From positions 1 to 56,042 of the forward strand of contig CAZFHP010000003.1 in the NCBI GenBank assembly GCA_964519365.1: a stretch of DNA of 56,042 nucleotides, read 5' to 3'. A program made the position numbers and the translations under genes. This document shows positions 24,224 through 33,121 of the stretch, one piece after another; the stretch's first letter is position 1, and each line of letters opens with the position of its first letter. The stretch is from CAZFHP01 sp964519365 (lineage in GTDB: Bacteria > Babelota > Babeliae > Babelales > RVW-14). The notes under the pieces are model-generated. The model did not search any database. It was not told where the DNA came from and saw nothing but the letters and a program-made list of their open reading frames with translations.

Positions 24224-26317
24224 ATGACTAAAAAATTTAGCTTACCTGAGATGGGCATAGAAGTTGAAATCGGTAAGTTTGCACGACAAGCACATGGGGC
24301 TGCATGGATTAAGGCTGGGAACAATATTGTTTTATCAACAGCTGTCTCTTCACAGAAATCGTCAAAAGATTTTTTAGGATTTCTTCCTTTGACGGTTCAA
24401 TACCGTGAATTAACATCAGCTGTTGGAAGAATTCCTGGTGGCTATATGAAAAGAGAAGGGCGTTTGTCTGATTTAGAAGTGCTTACTTCTAGGTTTATTG
24501 ACCGTTCAATTCGGCCATTATTTCCGGCATATTTTTTTGACGAGCTTCAAGTTCTTTCAACAGTTTATTCTGCTGATGGAGATTTTCCGACTGATATTTT
24601 AGCACTTATAGGATCTTCTCTTGCGTTAACAATTTCGGGAGCGCCGTTTCTTGGACCGGTAGGAGCGATTAAGGCTTCATTGGTTAATGGTGAATGGAAA
24701 TTTAATGTAAGCCATGATGATGATGCTTGTTCTGATGCAACGATTGTTGTAGTAGGAACAAAAAATGGTATTTGCATGGTAGACGGATATTGCAACGATG
24801 TTACCGAAGAACAATTAATAGATGTTCTTTTCTTAGCACATGAACAAATAAAACTTCAAATATCTTGGCAAGAGCAAATCAAAAAAGAGTTGGGAGTTGT
24901 AGAAAAAGTTTCTGAAGAAAATTTTGATTGGGGTACTTGGGAAGATAAAATAAAAAGTGTTATTCCTGAAAGTTCTCTTCTTAGTCTTTTTAATTCAAAT
25001 AAAGCTGAGCGAAGTATTGCTTTTGAAGATCTTCAAAACAAAGTATTAGATAGTTTTTCAGAAGATATTGATTCAGAAAATGTTTCAAGTGCTGTTATTT
25101 CTTACATTTCTGATTTGGTTATAAAGAAAATGCTTCCTGATATTATTAAAAAACAAGGGCGTTTGGATGGTCGAAAGCTTAATGAAGTGAGACCGATTAC
25201 CACAGAAGTGAAGGTTTTACCATGTGCTCATGGATCATCAATGTTTCAAAGAGGAGAGACTCAAGCTTTAGCGAGCATTACGCTTGGAACAGCGCAAGAT
25301 GCACAGAAGGTTGATCATTTACACGCAGGAACGCAAGAGCGAAGCTTTATGTTGCATTATAATTTCCCACCATTTGCAACAGGAGAGGTTCGAATGATGC
25401 GTGGTGTGGGCAGAAGAGAAATAGGTCATGGTTATTTGGCAGAAAAATCATTTACAAATGTTTTGCCTTCTCAAGAAGATTTTCCTTACACGATACGAGT
25501 AATATCTGATGTTTTGGAATCAAATGGTTCTTCTTCTATGGCAACTGTCTGTTCGACGACAATGGCTTTAATGGATGGTGGTGTGCCCGTTAAAAATATG
25601 GTGAGTGGCATTGCTATGGGCATGATAAGAGATTCTTCAGGTGAGCCATATGTTTTAACTGATATCATAGGAACTGAAGATGCGCTTGGTCTTATGGATT
25701 TTAAAGTAACAGGAACAGACAAAGGCATCATGGCATTTCAACTTGATATAAAAGATAAAATAGGGCTATCAAGAGAACTTTTATCAAAAGCTTTAGATCA
25801 AGCAAAAGAAGCTCGTCTTTTTATACTAAACGAAATGAAAAAAGTTTTGTCATCAGCTCGAAAAGAAATTTCTCAGCGTGCACCACGAGTTTTTGCGTTT
25901 CCTATTGCGCAAGACAAAATTGGAGCGATTATTGGGCCTGGTGGTAAAAATATTAAAGAAATTGTTGCTAAAACAGATACGCAGGTTGATATAGATGATG
26001 ACGGAACAGTAAGAATTTATGCAAAAGATTCAGAAGCTGCAGAAGCTGCTAAGGCCTGGATTAAGATTCTGAGCGATGACATTGAAGTCGGAAGTACTTT
26101 TGATGGAACGGTTGTCAGAATAGCTGATTTTGGCCTTTTCGTGGAGCTTGTTCCGGGAAAAGATGGTCTTGTTCACGTTTCTACTATTGATAGAAATAAA
26201 CAGCGTGACTTACAGAAAAATTATAAAGTTGGTACGACTTTGAAAGTTAAAGTTGTTGCATTTGATAAAGTAACAGGTAGGGTTAGACTTGTTGCCCCAG
26301 AGCTTGAAAGATCGTAA
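24224..26317 (+). CDS. pnp: polyribonucleotide nucleotidyltransferase (PNPase)
   Basis: 697 residues. PNPase degrades RNA from the 3' end using phosphate and can also add tails. Two RNase PH-like domains, a KH domain (IGAIIGPGGKNIKEIV, about residue 565) and an S1 domain (GSTFDGTVVRIADFGLFVEL, about residue 625) occur in the usual order. The catalytic second core (FQRGETQALASITLGT, DFPYTIRVISDVLESNGSSSMATVC, GMIRD, FKVTGTDKGIMAFQLDIK) is intact. It follows rpsO and precedes rph, a second phosphorolytic exoribonuclease. Confidence 0.97.
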   Translation: MTKKFSLPEMGIEVEIGKFARQAHGAAWIKAGNNIVLSTAVSSQKSSKDFLGFLPLTVQYRELTSAVGRIPGGYMKREGRLSDLEVLTSRFIDRSIRPLFPAYFFDELQVLSTVYSADGDFPTDILALIGSSLALTISGAPFLGPVGAIKASLVNGEWKFNVSHDDDACSDATIVVVGTKNGICMVDGYCNDVTEEQLIDVLFLAHEQIKLQISWQEQIKKELGVVEKVSEENFDWGTWEDKIKSVIPESSLLSLFNSNKAERSIAFEDLQNKVLDSFSEDIDSENVSSAVISYISDLVIKKMLPDIIKKQGRLDGRKLNEVRPITTEVKVLPCAHGSSMFQRGETQALASITLGTAQDAQKVDHLHAGTQERSFMLHYNFPPFATGEVRMMRGVGRREIGHGYLAEKSFTNVLPSQEDFPYTIRVISDVLESNGSSSMATVCSTTMALMDGGVPVKNMVSGIAMGMIRDSSGEPYVLTDIIGTEDALGLMDFKVTGTDKGIMAFQLDIKDKIGLSRELLSKALDQAKEARLFILNEMKKVLSSARKEISQRAPRVFAFPIAQDKIGAIIGPGGKNIKEIVAKTDTQVDIDDDGTVRIYAKDSEAAEAAKAWIKILSDDIEVGSTFDGTVVRIADFGLFVELVPGKDGLVHVSTIDRNKQRDLQKNYKVGTTLKVKVVAFDKVTGRVRLVAPELERS

Positions 26318-26351
26318 AAAATAAAGATCGTAAAAAATCATAAAAACTATT

Positions 26352-27162
26352 ATGAGCATAGATAAGAAACGGCGTGATGGGCGTTTAGCCCATCACGTGA
26401 GAGTAATTCGTTTGCAATATACTTTATTAGGTCGTGGCGATTNNNNNNNNNNCATCTGTTTTATTTGAGATGGGACAAACAAAGGTTTTAGCATCGATCA
26501 CGCTTCAGCCGAAAGTGCCACCGTTTTTAAGAGGAAAAAAGGTTGGATGGCTTACTGCTGAATATGCAATGCTGCCATGTGCGACAAAACAACGAACAAA
26601 TAGAGAATCAAGTCAAAGTAATAGAAATGCTCGTAGCGTTGAAATTTCTAGGCTCATTGGTCGATGCTTAAGAACAACTGTCGACTTAGAAAAATTGGGT
26701 GAAAAAACTATTATAGTCGATTGTGATGTTTTGCAGGCTGATGGTGGAACTCGTGTTGCCTGTATAACGGCCGCAAGTATTGCACTTAAGCGAGCAATCG
26801 ATTATTGGCATCGATTAGATATTATTCCTGAAAATATATTTAAAGAACAGATTGCAGCTCTTTCAGGCGGGCTTGTTAATAATAACGTTTACATTGATTT
26901 AACGTATGAAGAAGATAGTACTGCACAATCAGACTTTAATTTTGTTGTTGCTCGCTCTGGGAACTTAATAGAAGTTCAAGGAACAGCCGAAAAAACACCT
27001 GTTTCGTGGGATGCGTTTGAAATATTACGCAAGAAAGTTGTTGTGGGTATCGATGATATATTTAAGTCTTGTGATACTTATTACGATAGCAAAATCAATA
27101 ATCTAAGAAGTAAGAATACAAAAGCCTCACTTTTTAGTTTAGCCAGTAGAATTGGTAAGTAA
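26352..27162 (+). CDS. rph: ribonuclease PH, interrupted by a 10-N assembly gap
   Basis: RNase PH trims tRNA 3' ends with phosphate. The start MSIDKKRRDGRLAHHVRV matches the family N-terminus (RxDGRxxxxLRPV). After the Ns come SVLFEMGQTKVLASITL, KVPPFLRGKKVGWLTAEYAMLP, RNARSVEISRLIGRCLR and CDVLQADGGTRVACITAAS, all typical, followed by YEEDSTAQSDFNFV. The two sides of the Ns are in different frames. Deleting the ten Ns restores one frame and gives the same number of residues between DGR and SVL as Bacillus RNase PH as I recall it. The gene is then intact at about 266 residues. It is adjacent to pnp. Confidence 0.9.
26373..26397 (+). other. 10-bp perfect hairpin in the 5' coding end of rph
   Basis: CGTGATGGGC, loop GTTTA, GCCCATCACG. 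It is much more GC-rich than the surroundings, lies within codons 8-16 of rph and some 55 bases after the pnp stop. It might slow or shield pnp-rph messenger ends. Confidence 0.6.
26443..26452. other. assembly gap of ten Ns
   Basis: Ten consecutive Ns inside rph. The flanking reading frames disagree by one base when the Ns are counted and agree when they are removed, so the length is a placeholder and the join may be direct. Confidence 0.95.
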
Positions 27163-27186
27163 GAAGTTCATAAAATAGAGTGTACG

Positions 27187-27714
27187 TTGTCTGGAAAAAA
27201 AATAATACACAGTTTTTCGGTTTCTTTTTTTGTTCTTTTTTTATGGGTGCTTTTTTTTTCTTCGTGCGTTTACAAAAAGACATCGCTTGTTATTAATCAA
27301 TTGCATACACCTGTTTATATAAAAATGCCGCATAGTAAGTATGTTTTTGATAACATGGCTCCTATTGTTTATCAATTGGTTACGGATCATTTTAGGTGCG
27401 TTGGATATACAATTGTTGATAACGAACAAGATGGATATTCGTTAGAGCTTATCATTAAAGATCTTTCACCCCGGCATAATTATGTTTCTCCTGACGTTTT
27501 GTTATTTCATTCATCAATGCGACTTGATCTTGAATGTAAATTATATGATTTAAATAAAAAACTTATAGCTCAAAAGTGTTTTTCTTTTTCGACCTTGATA
27601 TCTAAGGCTAGAAATCCTATTATAGATGGAAGCTTTTTGGATTTTGAATATAAAAAATTAATGAGACGTGCTTCTGCTAAAATAGAGCAGCACTTTAGAT
27701 CGGTTTTTAGATAA
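27187..27714 (+). CDS. probable LPS-assembly lipoprotein LptE
   Basis: 175 residues, starting at TTG, with no better ATG near. A 20-residue hydrophobic segment ends at FFSSC (C27), a likely lipobox. The rest alternates strands (TPVYIKMPHSKYVFDN, YTIVDNEQDGYSLELIIKDLSP, RLDLECKLYDLNKKLIAQ) and ends in a long helix (FDEYKKL-type, ASAKIEQHFR), resembling LptE, the plug of the LptD outer-membrane LPS translocon. In Proteobacteria lptE lies directly before holA, and the next gene here looks like holA, which supports both. Sequence similarity is weak, so the symbol is left blank. Confidence 0.55.
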   Translation: MSGKKIIHSFSVSFFVLFLWVLFFSSCVYKKTSLVINQLHTPVYIKMPHSKYVFDNMAPIVYQLVTDHFRCVGYTIVDNEQDGYSLELIIKDLSPRHNYVSPDVLLFHSSMRLDLECKLYDLNKKLIAQKCFSFSTLISKARNPIIDGSFLDFEYKKLMRRASAKIEQHFRSVFR

Positions 27715-27729
27715 ACTCTTTAGTAAATT

Positions 27730-28689
27730 ATGGAATTTAAATCGTTTTTAACCCAGGCAAAAAAAGAATTTTTTTGGCACAATAAGCAAAACTTTTTGTT
27801 TCAGGGAACAGTATACCCGTATTCTTTTTTTGCGTTACTGTTAGATTTTTTAAGTAAAAAACAAGTGTTTTGTTCATCGATAAAAAAAATACATGGTCTG
27901 TCATGTGAGCAAAAAAAAATTATGGGCATGTTGATCCAAAGTATTTTAGGCGACACAGGCGTTTATTGGCTTGGGGATATGTCGTTGGGCAAAAAAAATA
28001 AAGCACAAGAAAAGCTACTTTCTTTTTTAGCAGACTACGAAGGACCTCATACGATATTGTTTTTTGTTAACGATAAAACCAAAGTCGAAAGAAAAAATAA
28101 TACGCTTATTACGATAAAAAATACAGTTACTCATGCAGATTTTTTTAAAATACTCGATTTTTTTGAGCTAGATTTGAATAACAACAAGCGTGCTTTTGTG
28201 CGTACGCTTTTTGATGCGGTTTCATCGTTATCGCTTGATTTCGCGTGTTCTTTAATTAATTATCTCGAATTGATTCATGCAAAATATTTAGATAACTTTT
28301 TACCCTATGTGATAAACTTGTGTGAAGCTGAACCGGCTCTTTCTCAATTATCAGAACATTTTTTTGCAAAAAAATCACGAGCCTTTTTTCTTGTTTGGAG
28401 TAAAATTGGAAGCAAGTATCCAGAGATGTTTTGGTTGGCGTATTGGTCGGAACAAGTTTTCAAGGCGTATCACGTAAAAAAATTTTTACAGGAAAAACAG
28501 TTTGGTAAAGCAAAGCAAATGAGTTTTCGTTTACCCTTTACTTTTATGAAGCGAGATTGGAAACTATGTTCATTACCGTACTTGTCAAATTTGTATGAAG
28601 AACTATATGCGATTGATTTTGCCATAAAAAAGGGTTCGACGTTTTATTCGTTAGATTTGTTTTATTTCAAGCACTTTTTACAAAAATAA
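27730..28689 (+). CDS. probable DNA polymerase III delta subunit (HolA-like)
   Basis: 319 residues, a normal HolA size. HolA opens the sliding clamp within the clamp loader. It has the right outline: an N-terminal domain (YPYSFFALLLDFL, GVYWLGDMSLG, GPHTILFFVND), a middle helix-rich lid (FFKILDFFELDLNNNKRAFVRTLFDAVSSLSLD), and a C-terminal helical collar domain ending NLYEELYAIDFAIKKGSTFYSLDLFYF, resembling the LYxxDxxIKxG end of HolA. No exact motif makes this certain. The following gene is a small Fis-like regulator. It starts 16 bases after the LptE-like stop. Confidence 0.5.
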   Translation: MEFKSFLTQAKKEFFWHNKQNFLFQGTVYPYSFFALLLDFLSKKQVFCSSIKKIHGLSCEQKKIMGMLIQSILGDTGVYWLGDMSLGKKNKAQEKLLSFLADYEGPHTILFFVNDKTKVERKNNTLITIKNTVTHADFFKILDFFELDLNNNKRAFVRTLFDAVSSLSLDFACSLINYLELIHAKYLDNFLPYVINLCEAEPALSQLSEHFFAKKSRAFFLVWSKIGSKYPEMFWLAYWSEQVFKAYHVKKFLQEKQFGKAKQMSFRLPFTFMKRDWKLCSLPYLSNLYEELYAIDFAIKKGSTFYSLDLFYFKHFLQK

Positions 28690-28708
28690 ATGGGAGTCTG
28701 TGTATTTT

Positions 28709-28972
28709 ATGTCAATATCTCTGTATGATTTATTAAAACGTGATATAAAAAAAATGCTTGTTGGTATTGGTCATAACGGCCAAGGGAATATTCATCCTCT
28801 TATTATCAAAGAAGTCGAAGGCTATGTGATTAAGCTAGTTCTTGAAGAAACGAAGTTTAATTATTTACTGGCGTCTAAGATGCTTGGGATAAGCCGAAGT
28901 ACGCTTTATCGTAAAATCGATTCGTTAGGGATATCTGTAGACAAGAATCAAGATCACAGTAATACATTATAG
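28709..28972 (+). CDS. small Fis-type helix-turn-helix DNA-binding protein
   Basis: 87 residues from the ATG at 28709, which has GGGAG at a good distance; a GTG three codons upstream is too close to that site. The C-terminal half is a clear Fis/NtrC-type helix-turn-helix: VIKLVLEETKFNYLLASKMLGISRSTLYRKIDSLGI, with the LGISRSTLYRK recognition helix. The N-terminal half (SLYDLLKRDIKKMLVGIG) could dimerise like Fis. There is no ATPase or receiver domain, so it is a stand-alone nucleoid or regulatory protein. Targets are unknown. Confidence 0.75.
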   Translation: MSISLYDLLKRDIKKMLVGIGHNGQGNIHPLIIKEVEGYVIKLVLEETKFNYLLASKMLGISRSTLYRKIDSLGISVDKNQDHSNTL

Positions 28973-28997
28973 TAACACATTATACCGAAAGAGCATT

Positions 28998-29345
28998 ATG
29001 TCTATCAATATGAGATTTGCACCGGATTTAGTTTTGAGAAATTTTGCAGAATATGAAAACGGTCAAAAGAAAAAAGAAGCGTGTATCCCGAAAGATTTAA
29101 AAGCTTGCGAGACTTACGACTTTCTTAAAAATGGCCAACGGGCGTATTGGTTAGAAGGGGAACAGCCGCTTTTAGAAAAGTCAGAGAACGGGGATATTTC
29201 TAAGCCTCTTGCGAGCGTTATTATTTTAGAAGTTCGGCACTTTATGGAGAATAACAAAATTTTTAGTGCTGGTAAGTATAAAGTAATTAAAGTACTCACA
29301 AAGAACGAAGTCTATTTTAATGGGTGTGAGCCAATTAAAAAATAA
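28998..29345 (+). CDS. hypothetical protein
   Basis: 115 residues, not recognised. It is soluble and mixed in charge, with no signal peptide or membrane segment. Three cysteines are visible (ACIPKDLKACE and NGCEP) and the middle is hydrophobic strand-like (SVIILEVRHFME). It begins with an ATG 25 bases after the Fis-like gene and is convergent with the following minus-strand gene, 13 bases away. Read in the same direction as the preceding gene, it may belong to its operon. Coding nature rests on the uninterrupted frame and sensible composition. Confidence 0.55.
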   Translation: MSINMRFAPDLVLRNFAEYENGQKKKEACIPKDLKACETYDFLKNGQRAYWLEGEQPLLEKSENGDISKPLASVIILEVRHFMENNKIFSAGKYKVIKVLTKNEVYFNGCEPIKK

Positions 29346-29358
29346 GAGCCAAAAAAAA

Positions 29359-29739
29359 TTAAGAAATTTTTTCTTGATAGTGATGATGAGCTAGCTTTTT
29401 AAATGGGTTAACTAATTGTACTATTGCTCCTCCTGTTTTTATGGAACACAAGACAATATTACGAATTTCATTTGAAATCTGTCCTGATCGAGCAATAAAG
29501 CTTGGTTTTAAAGCTCGTTCAAAGTTTTTTTGAATTAAAAATGGTCTTGGATATTTACATCTTTGAGCGAGATATTGAAGAAGTTCAGGATTTGTTTGAA
29601 GTTTTTTTAATTCTTTGAACGTGTTTATTACTAGATCGCTTGATACCAAAACGCCATTTTTTAGTTGGACCACAGTGTCTGCATTTAGTGTTGTAATGCT
29701 AAGAGAGAAAATAATAAAAATAATTTTTAGAGTTTTCAT
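29359..29739 (-). CDS. small secreted protein A of a three-gene family
   Basis: 126 residues with a Sec signal peptide (MKTLKIIFIIFSLSITTLNA, cleavage near residue 20). The mature part has LLQYLAQRCKYPRPF, then SFIARSGQISNEIRNIVL. The same arrangement, Leu-rich helix, Cys-x-x-Pro, then about 30 residues to a hydrophobic/Arg helix, recurs in the next two minus-strand genes. Function unknown; export to the periplasm or outside is predicted. No paralogue is known to me outside this locus. Confidence 0.65.
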   Translation of the reverse strand: MKTLKIIFIIFSLSITTLNADTVVQLKNGVLVSSDLVINTFKELKKLQTNPELLQYLAQRCKYPRPFLIQKNFERALKPSFIARSGQISNEIRNIVLCSIKTGGAIVQLVNPFKKLAHHHYQEKIS

Positions 29740-29864
29740 ATCTGACCCTTTTTATTTAGAGTGTCGATAATTAATATTTTGAATTATAAAGCTAGGAGTA
29801 AAAAAAATCAAGTCAAATAAAGATATAATTACTTTGTTCGCAAATTATAGTTTTGAAAAGTTAT

Positions 29865-30311
29865 TTAGCGTTTTCTATTGCATAGCAATGCGATGACAGA
29901 ACCTTTTATTGTTATTTCTTGGGAGATAAGTATTCGTACATCGTTTAGAATTTCCCCACGAGAATCTAGAAAATTAAATCGTGATAGTTCTGAGATATAT
30001 TCTCGGGTAAATGCTTTTGGGATATGATAGCTTGGCTGGGTGCACTTGAGAACAAGTGCGTCAAATATATGCTTTTTTGTTTCGAGCCTGATTAAGTTTG
30101 ATCGTATTTCACGTTTTCTTGGTTCTGAAATGCCAGGGAGGTTTCTTGTTCTATTTAGGCTTCGAAGGGGCATTATTGGCTCTAAAGTGCATGGGCGAAA
30201 GCTATATGATGTTTTAGGGCGCTTTGTTTTTGTTCTGTGCATTGCGTCTAAAGGCGATAAACAAGCATTTGCTATAAAAAAAAGAAGAATAAAGATTTTA
30301 AGACGTGACAT
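29865..30311 (-). CDS. small secreted protein B of a three-gene family
   Basis: 148 residues with a signal peptide (MSRLKIFILLFFIANACLSPLDA, cleavage near residue 23). After a basic linker (RTKTKRPKTS) the C-terminal half has IFDALVLKCTQPSYHIP, and then LDSRGEILNDVRILISQEI, aligning with the Cys-x-x-Pro and the hydrophobic/Arg helix of its neighbours. A coding frame of similar length on the other strand is judged a shadow because it lacks the signal peptide logic. Function unknown. Confidence 0.6.
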   Translation of the reverse strand: MSRLKIFILLFFIANACLSPLDAMHRTKTKRPKTSYSFRPCTLEPIMPLRSLNRTRNLPGISEPRKREIRSNLIRLETKKHIFDALVLKCTQPSYHIPKAFTREYISELSRFNFLDSRGEILNDVRILISQEITIKGSVIALLCNRKR

Positions 30312-30415
30312 ATTTGGCCCTTTGCAAAACTCTTTACGAAATTATTAAGATTCTTTTTATGAAAAAACGTAAAATAGTAGAGGCTTGATTGTAAAGTTTT
30401 TTGTTTTTTTGTCTA

Positions 30416-30721
30416 TCAAAAAGTCGGTACTTGCTTGAAGAAATTCAAAATAAATTTTCGAATAATATGAACGTCTATTTCAGATAATGTAGGGTAGTCC
30501 ATAAAAAGCTTGAGAGTTTTATGTAAATTATTATGTCTTGGGTGTCGGCATGCTTCTAAAAGAGACGTAATGTCTTTTTCAGAAGCCCTTGTTAGTTTTT
30601 TAAAAATTATAGATCTTACAAGCTTTTCTTGCCTGTATGGGTGACATTGTGTTTTTTGCAAAAAGTGCGAAGAAAAGATTATGACGATACAAGCGATGGT
30701 TATAGTTTTTATTTTTTTCAT
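30416..30721 (-). CDS. small secreted protein C of a three-gene family
   Basis: 101 residues, N-terminal hydrophobic signal (MKKIKTITIACIVIIFSSHF). The mature part has ITSLLEACRHPRHNNLHKTL and LSEIDVHIIRKFILNFF, matching the Cys-x-x-Pro plus Arg-helix pattern of the two downstream neighbours. It is the smallest member. It lies 20 bases downstream of the mreB stop on the same strand, so it may be read from the mreB transcript. Function unknown. Confidence 0.6.
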   Translation of the reverse strand: MKKIKTITIACIVIIFSSHFLQKTQCHPYRQEKLVRSIIFKKLTRASEKDITSLLEACRHPRHNNLHKTLKLFMDYPTLSEIDVHIIRKFILNFFKQVPTF

Positions 30722-30741
30722 GATTAAATTTTTTTGTTTTG

Positions 30742-31779
30742 CTATTTCATAAGTGCATCTCTAAAGAAATCAAGTTCGTCAAGCACTTTGCCTACCCCAA
30801 GTACGACACTTAGAAGTGGGTTTTCGGCGACTTTAACGGGAAGCTCCGTTTCTTTAGAAATAAGCAAATCAAGGTTTTTTAGAAGTGATCCGCCGCCGGC
30901 CATGGTAATGCCACGATCTACTAAATCAGACGATAATTCTGGGGGTGCATTTTCAAGCGCAGAACGAACGGCATCGATAATAATCGAAATAGGTTCGGTT
31001 AGCGATTCAAAGACTTCTGCGTCTGTAAGCATGAGTGTTTTAGGAACGCCGGTAACTAAATCTCGTCCCTTGACTTCCATTTGCTTTGACTCGTCAGAAA
31101 GAATCGCCGTGCCTATTTTAATTTTGATATTTTCTGCAGTTTTTTCGCCGATTAAGAGATTATATTTTCGTTTGACATACTGTACAATAGATCGATCCAT
31201 TTCGTCGCCACCTACGCGAGCAGAACGACAGTACACAATATCTTTGAGCGAGATAATAGCGACTTCTGTTGTGCCGCCACCTATATCAACGATCATGTTT
31301 CCTGCTGGCTCTTCAACAGGAAGACCTGCGCCGATAGCTGCAGCCATCGGTTCCATGATAGTATAAATTTCACGGGCGCCAGCTTGCTTAGCCGTATCTT
31401 CAATGGCACGTTTTTCAACTTGTGTAATGCCAGACGGGACTCCAATAATCATGCGTGGACGAACAAGTGTTTTGCGATTGTTATGAACTTCGCTAATAAA
31501 ATAACGAAGCATACTTTCTGTTAGCTCATAATTAGCAATAACTCCATCGCGCATTGGCCTACTGGCAACAATGCTTTCTGGGGTTTTTCCGAGCATGAGT
31601 TTTGCTTTGTTCCCTGCTGCAAGAACTTTTGTTGTAGAACTTTTGACTGCAACGACTGATGGCTGATTAAGAACGACTCCCTGGCTTTTGATATAAATAA
31701 CCGTATTTGCGGTTCCCAGGTCGATCGCCATGTCATTTGAAAAAAAACTAAATAACTTTCGTGCTGGCCAGAATTTCAT
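30742..31779 (-). CDS. mreB: rod-shape-determining actin-like protein MreB
   Basis: 345 residues, normal length. MreB polymerises on the inner face of the membrane and guides wall synthesis. DLGTANTVIYIKSQGVVLNQPSVVA (phosphate 1), the MEPMAAAIGAGL segment, IVDIGGGTTEVAIISL (phosphate 2) and MAGGGSLLKNLD (adenosine) are present. mreC and mreD are not adjacent here. With MurA it shows that some wall and shape machinery is kept. Confidence 0.98.
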   Translation of the reverse strand: MKFWPARKLFSFFSNDMAIDLGTANTVIYIKSQGVVLNQPSVVAVKSSTTKVLAAGNKAKLMLGKTPESIVASRPMRDGVIANYELTESMLRYFISEVHNNRKTLVRPRMIIGVPSGITQVEKRAIEDTAKQAGAREIYTIMEPMAAAIGAGLPVEEPAGNMIVDIGGGTTEVAIISLKDIVYCRSARVGGDEMDRSIVQYVKRKYNLLIGEKTAENIKIKIGTAILSDESKQMEVKGRDLVTGVPKTLMLTDAEVFESLTEPISIIIDAVRSALENAPPELSSDLVDRGITMAGGGSLLKNLDLLISKETELPVKVAENPLLSVVLGVGKVLDELDFFRDALMK

Positions 31780-31819
31780 ATACGTATCCCTTTTATTAAA
31801 TCAAAAGTTAAAATTCGCA

Positions 31820-33121
31820 TTAAAAATATAATTCAACCCCGACCGTTATTTGATGGTTTTTTGCAATGCTTCGGCCTCCTATTGGCGTATCAAACGTCGT
31901 ATAAAATATAGGATTGAATTTCCAATTACGTAGAGCTTCTTTTGAATCATATGTTAAGCCGAGTGTTATATAATGCTTGATCCATTTGGATAGCTTTTTC
32001 TTTTCAAAAATATTTGTATCGATATTTTCTTGAGATATTTGATCGGTTGGTTTTTTAGTAAGATAACTAGCAATTGATTTGTCTGTTCGCATATCGCAAT
32101 AAGAATCTTTTGTGTGCCTTAAGTACGTATAACGGGCATTAAAATGAAGCCCGTCCGTGAGATGCTCAAAAATGAGATATGGTGAGACTTTTGTTGTTAT
32201 TCCTGGTTGTGTTTTGACTGGGCCAATTAATGAGCTAAAAATAGCAGGCTCTTTATAAACAGGGATTCTTTTTGTTTTTGTGTGGCTAAATGCATAAGCC
32301 GCTCCAAGAAGTGCTCCAACTTTTAGGTTTTGTCTCAGTTCGAATTCCGGATTTACATCAAGATAGAGCCCCCAGTGCCCGGATCCCATAACAGACACAG
32401 ATGCTGGATTGTTAATATTTGATTTGATTCCTGTTGGGATAAGAACTCCTGCTTGAAGGGCCAACTGAATGCATCGCATCATGCATTGATGATCCCATGT
32501 ATTATGCCAGCGCACATGTACATCAATATCGCCAACCCCTGTTGTTGACCAATTATTTGATGTAAATCCGATTTGTTTGTGAATATCTCGACGAATATCG
32601 TCGATGAGCGTTGGCGCTTGGGGGATATTTGTAAAGCTGCTTTTGTTCAATAGATCATAACGGCTGGTTGGTTTTACGTTTAAAACAGGCATCCATATAC
32701 CAAGTGCTATATTGTGCCAGTTTAACTCGTGTTCATAATGTAACATAAGTCCGACCGTTTTAATTTTACCTGCGGCACTAAATAGTATCGATTGGTCTTT
32801 AAAATTTGGATTGGTTATAGGATTGTGCGGTAATTTTTGCGCTGTTTGTAAGCTTAGCGCAACGTCTTTTAGATCATATGATCCCCAGAGATCAAAAACT
32901 CCAGTGTTTCCACCGTTTGTTTTAAAAGCCGTTGTTGCTGTTGTATGAAAAAACGCACAATGAACATAAGGTTTTTTATGTGCTCGATAATGCTCAGGTC
33001 GTTCTAAAAAAGTGAAATATTTGTTTGTGTTATGAAGAGTGAAAGTGTTAGAAAAAGATGCGATTACTAAAAAGAAAAAAAGAAAAAACTTAAGACGTTG
33101 CTTAATGTGATATCGTATCAT
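31820..33121 (-). CDS. outer-membrane beta-barrel protein of unknown specificity
   Basis: 433 residues. A signal peptide (FFLFFFLVIASFSNTFT) is followed by alternating amphipathic strands throughout (for example VALSLQTAQKL, HNIALGIWMPVL, LKVGALLGAAYAFS, LHFNARYTYLRH). The last residues, ITVGVELYF, end in an aromatic residue as the BAM assembly signal requires. The size fits 14-18 strands, so a porin or transport barrel is plausible. Specific family not recognised. It is the gene upstream of mreB on the same strand; no clear -35/-10 pair was identified in the 200 bases before it. Confidence 0.75.
   Translation of the reverse strand: MIRYHIKQRLKFFLFFFLVIASFSNTFTLHNTNKYFTFLERPEHYRAHKKPYVHCAFFHTTATTAFKTNGGNTGVFDLWGSYDLKDVALSLQTAQKLPHNPITNPNFKDQSILFSAAGKIKTVGLMLHYEHELNWHNIALGIWMPVLNVKPTSRYDLLNKSSFTNIPQAPTLIDDIRRDIHKQIGFTSNNWSTTGVGDIDVHVRWHNTWDHQCMMRCIQLALQAGVLIPTGIKSNINNPASVSVMGSGHWGLYLDVNPEFELRQNLKVGALLGAAYAFSHTKTKRIPVYKEPAIFSSLIGPVKTQPGITTKVSPYLIFEHLTDGLHFNARYTYLRHTKDSYCDMRTDKSIASYLTKKPTDQISQENIDTNIFEKKKLSKWIKHYITLGLTYDSKEALRNWKFNPIFYTTFDTPIGGRSIAKNHQITVGVELYF

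Noticed and set aside
30040..30348. A 102-residue plus-strand frame
   Set aside because: Antisense to the secreted protein at 29865-30311, which has a clear signal peptide.
30734..31366. A 210-residue plus-strand frame
   Set aside because: It is antisense to mreB, with Ser/Thr/Pro-rich composition typical of a shadow frame.
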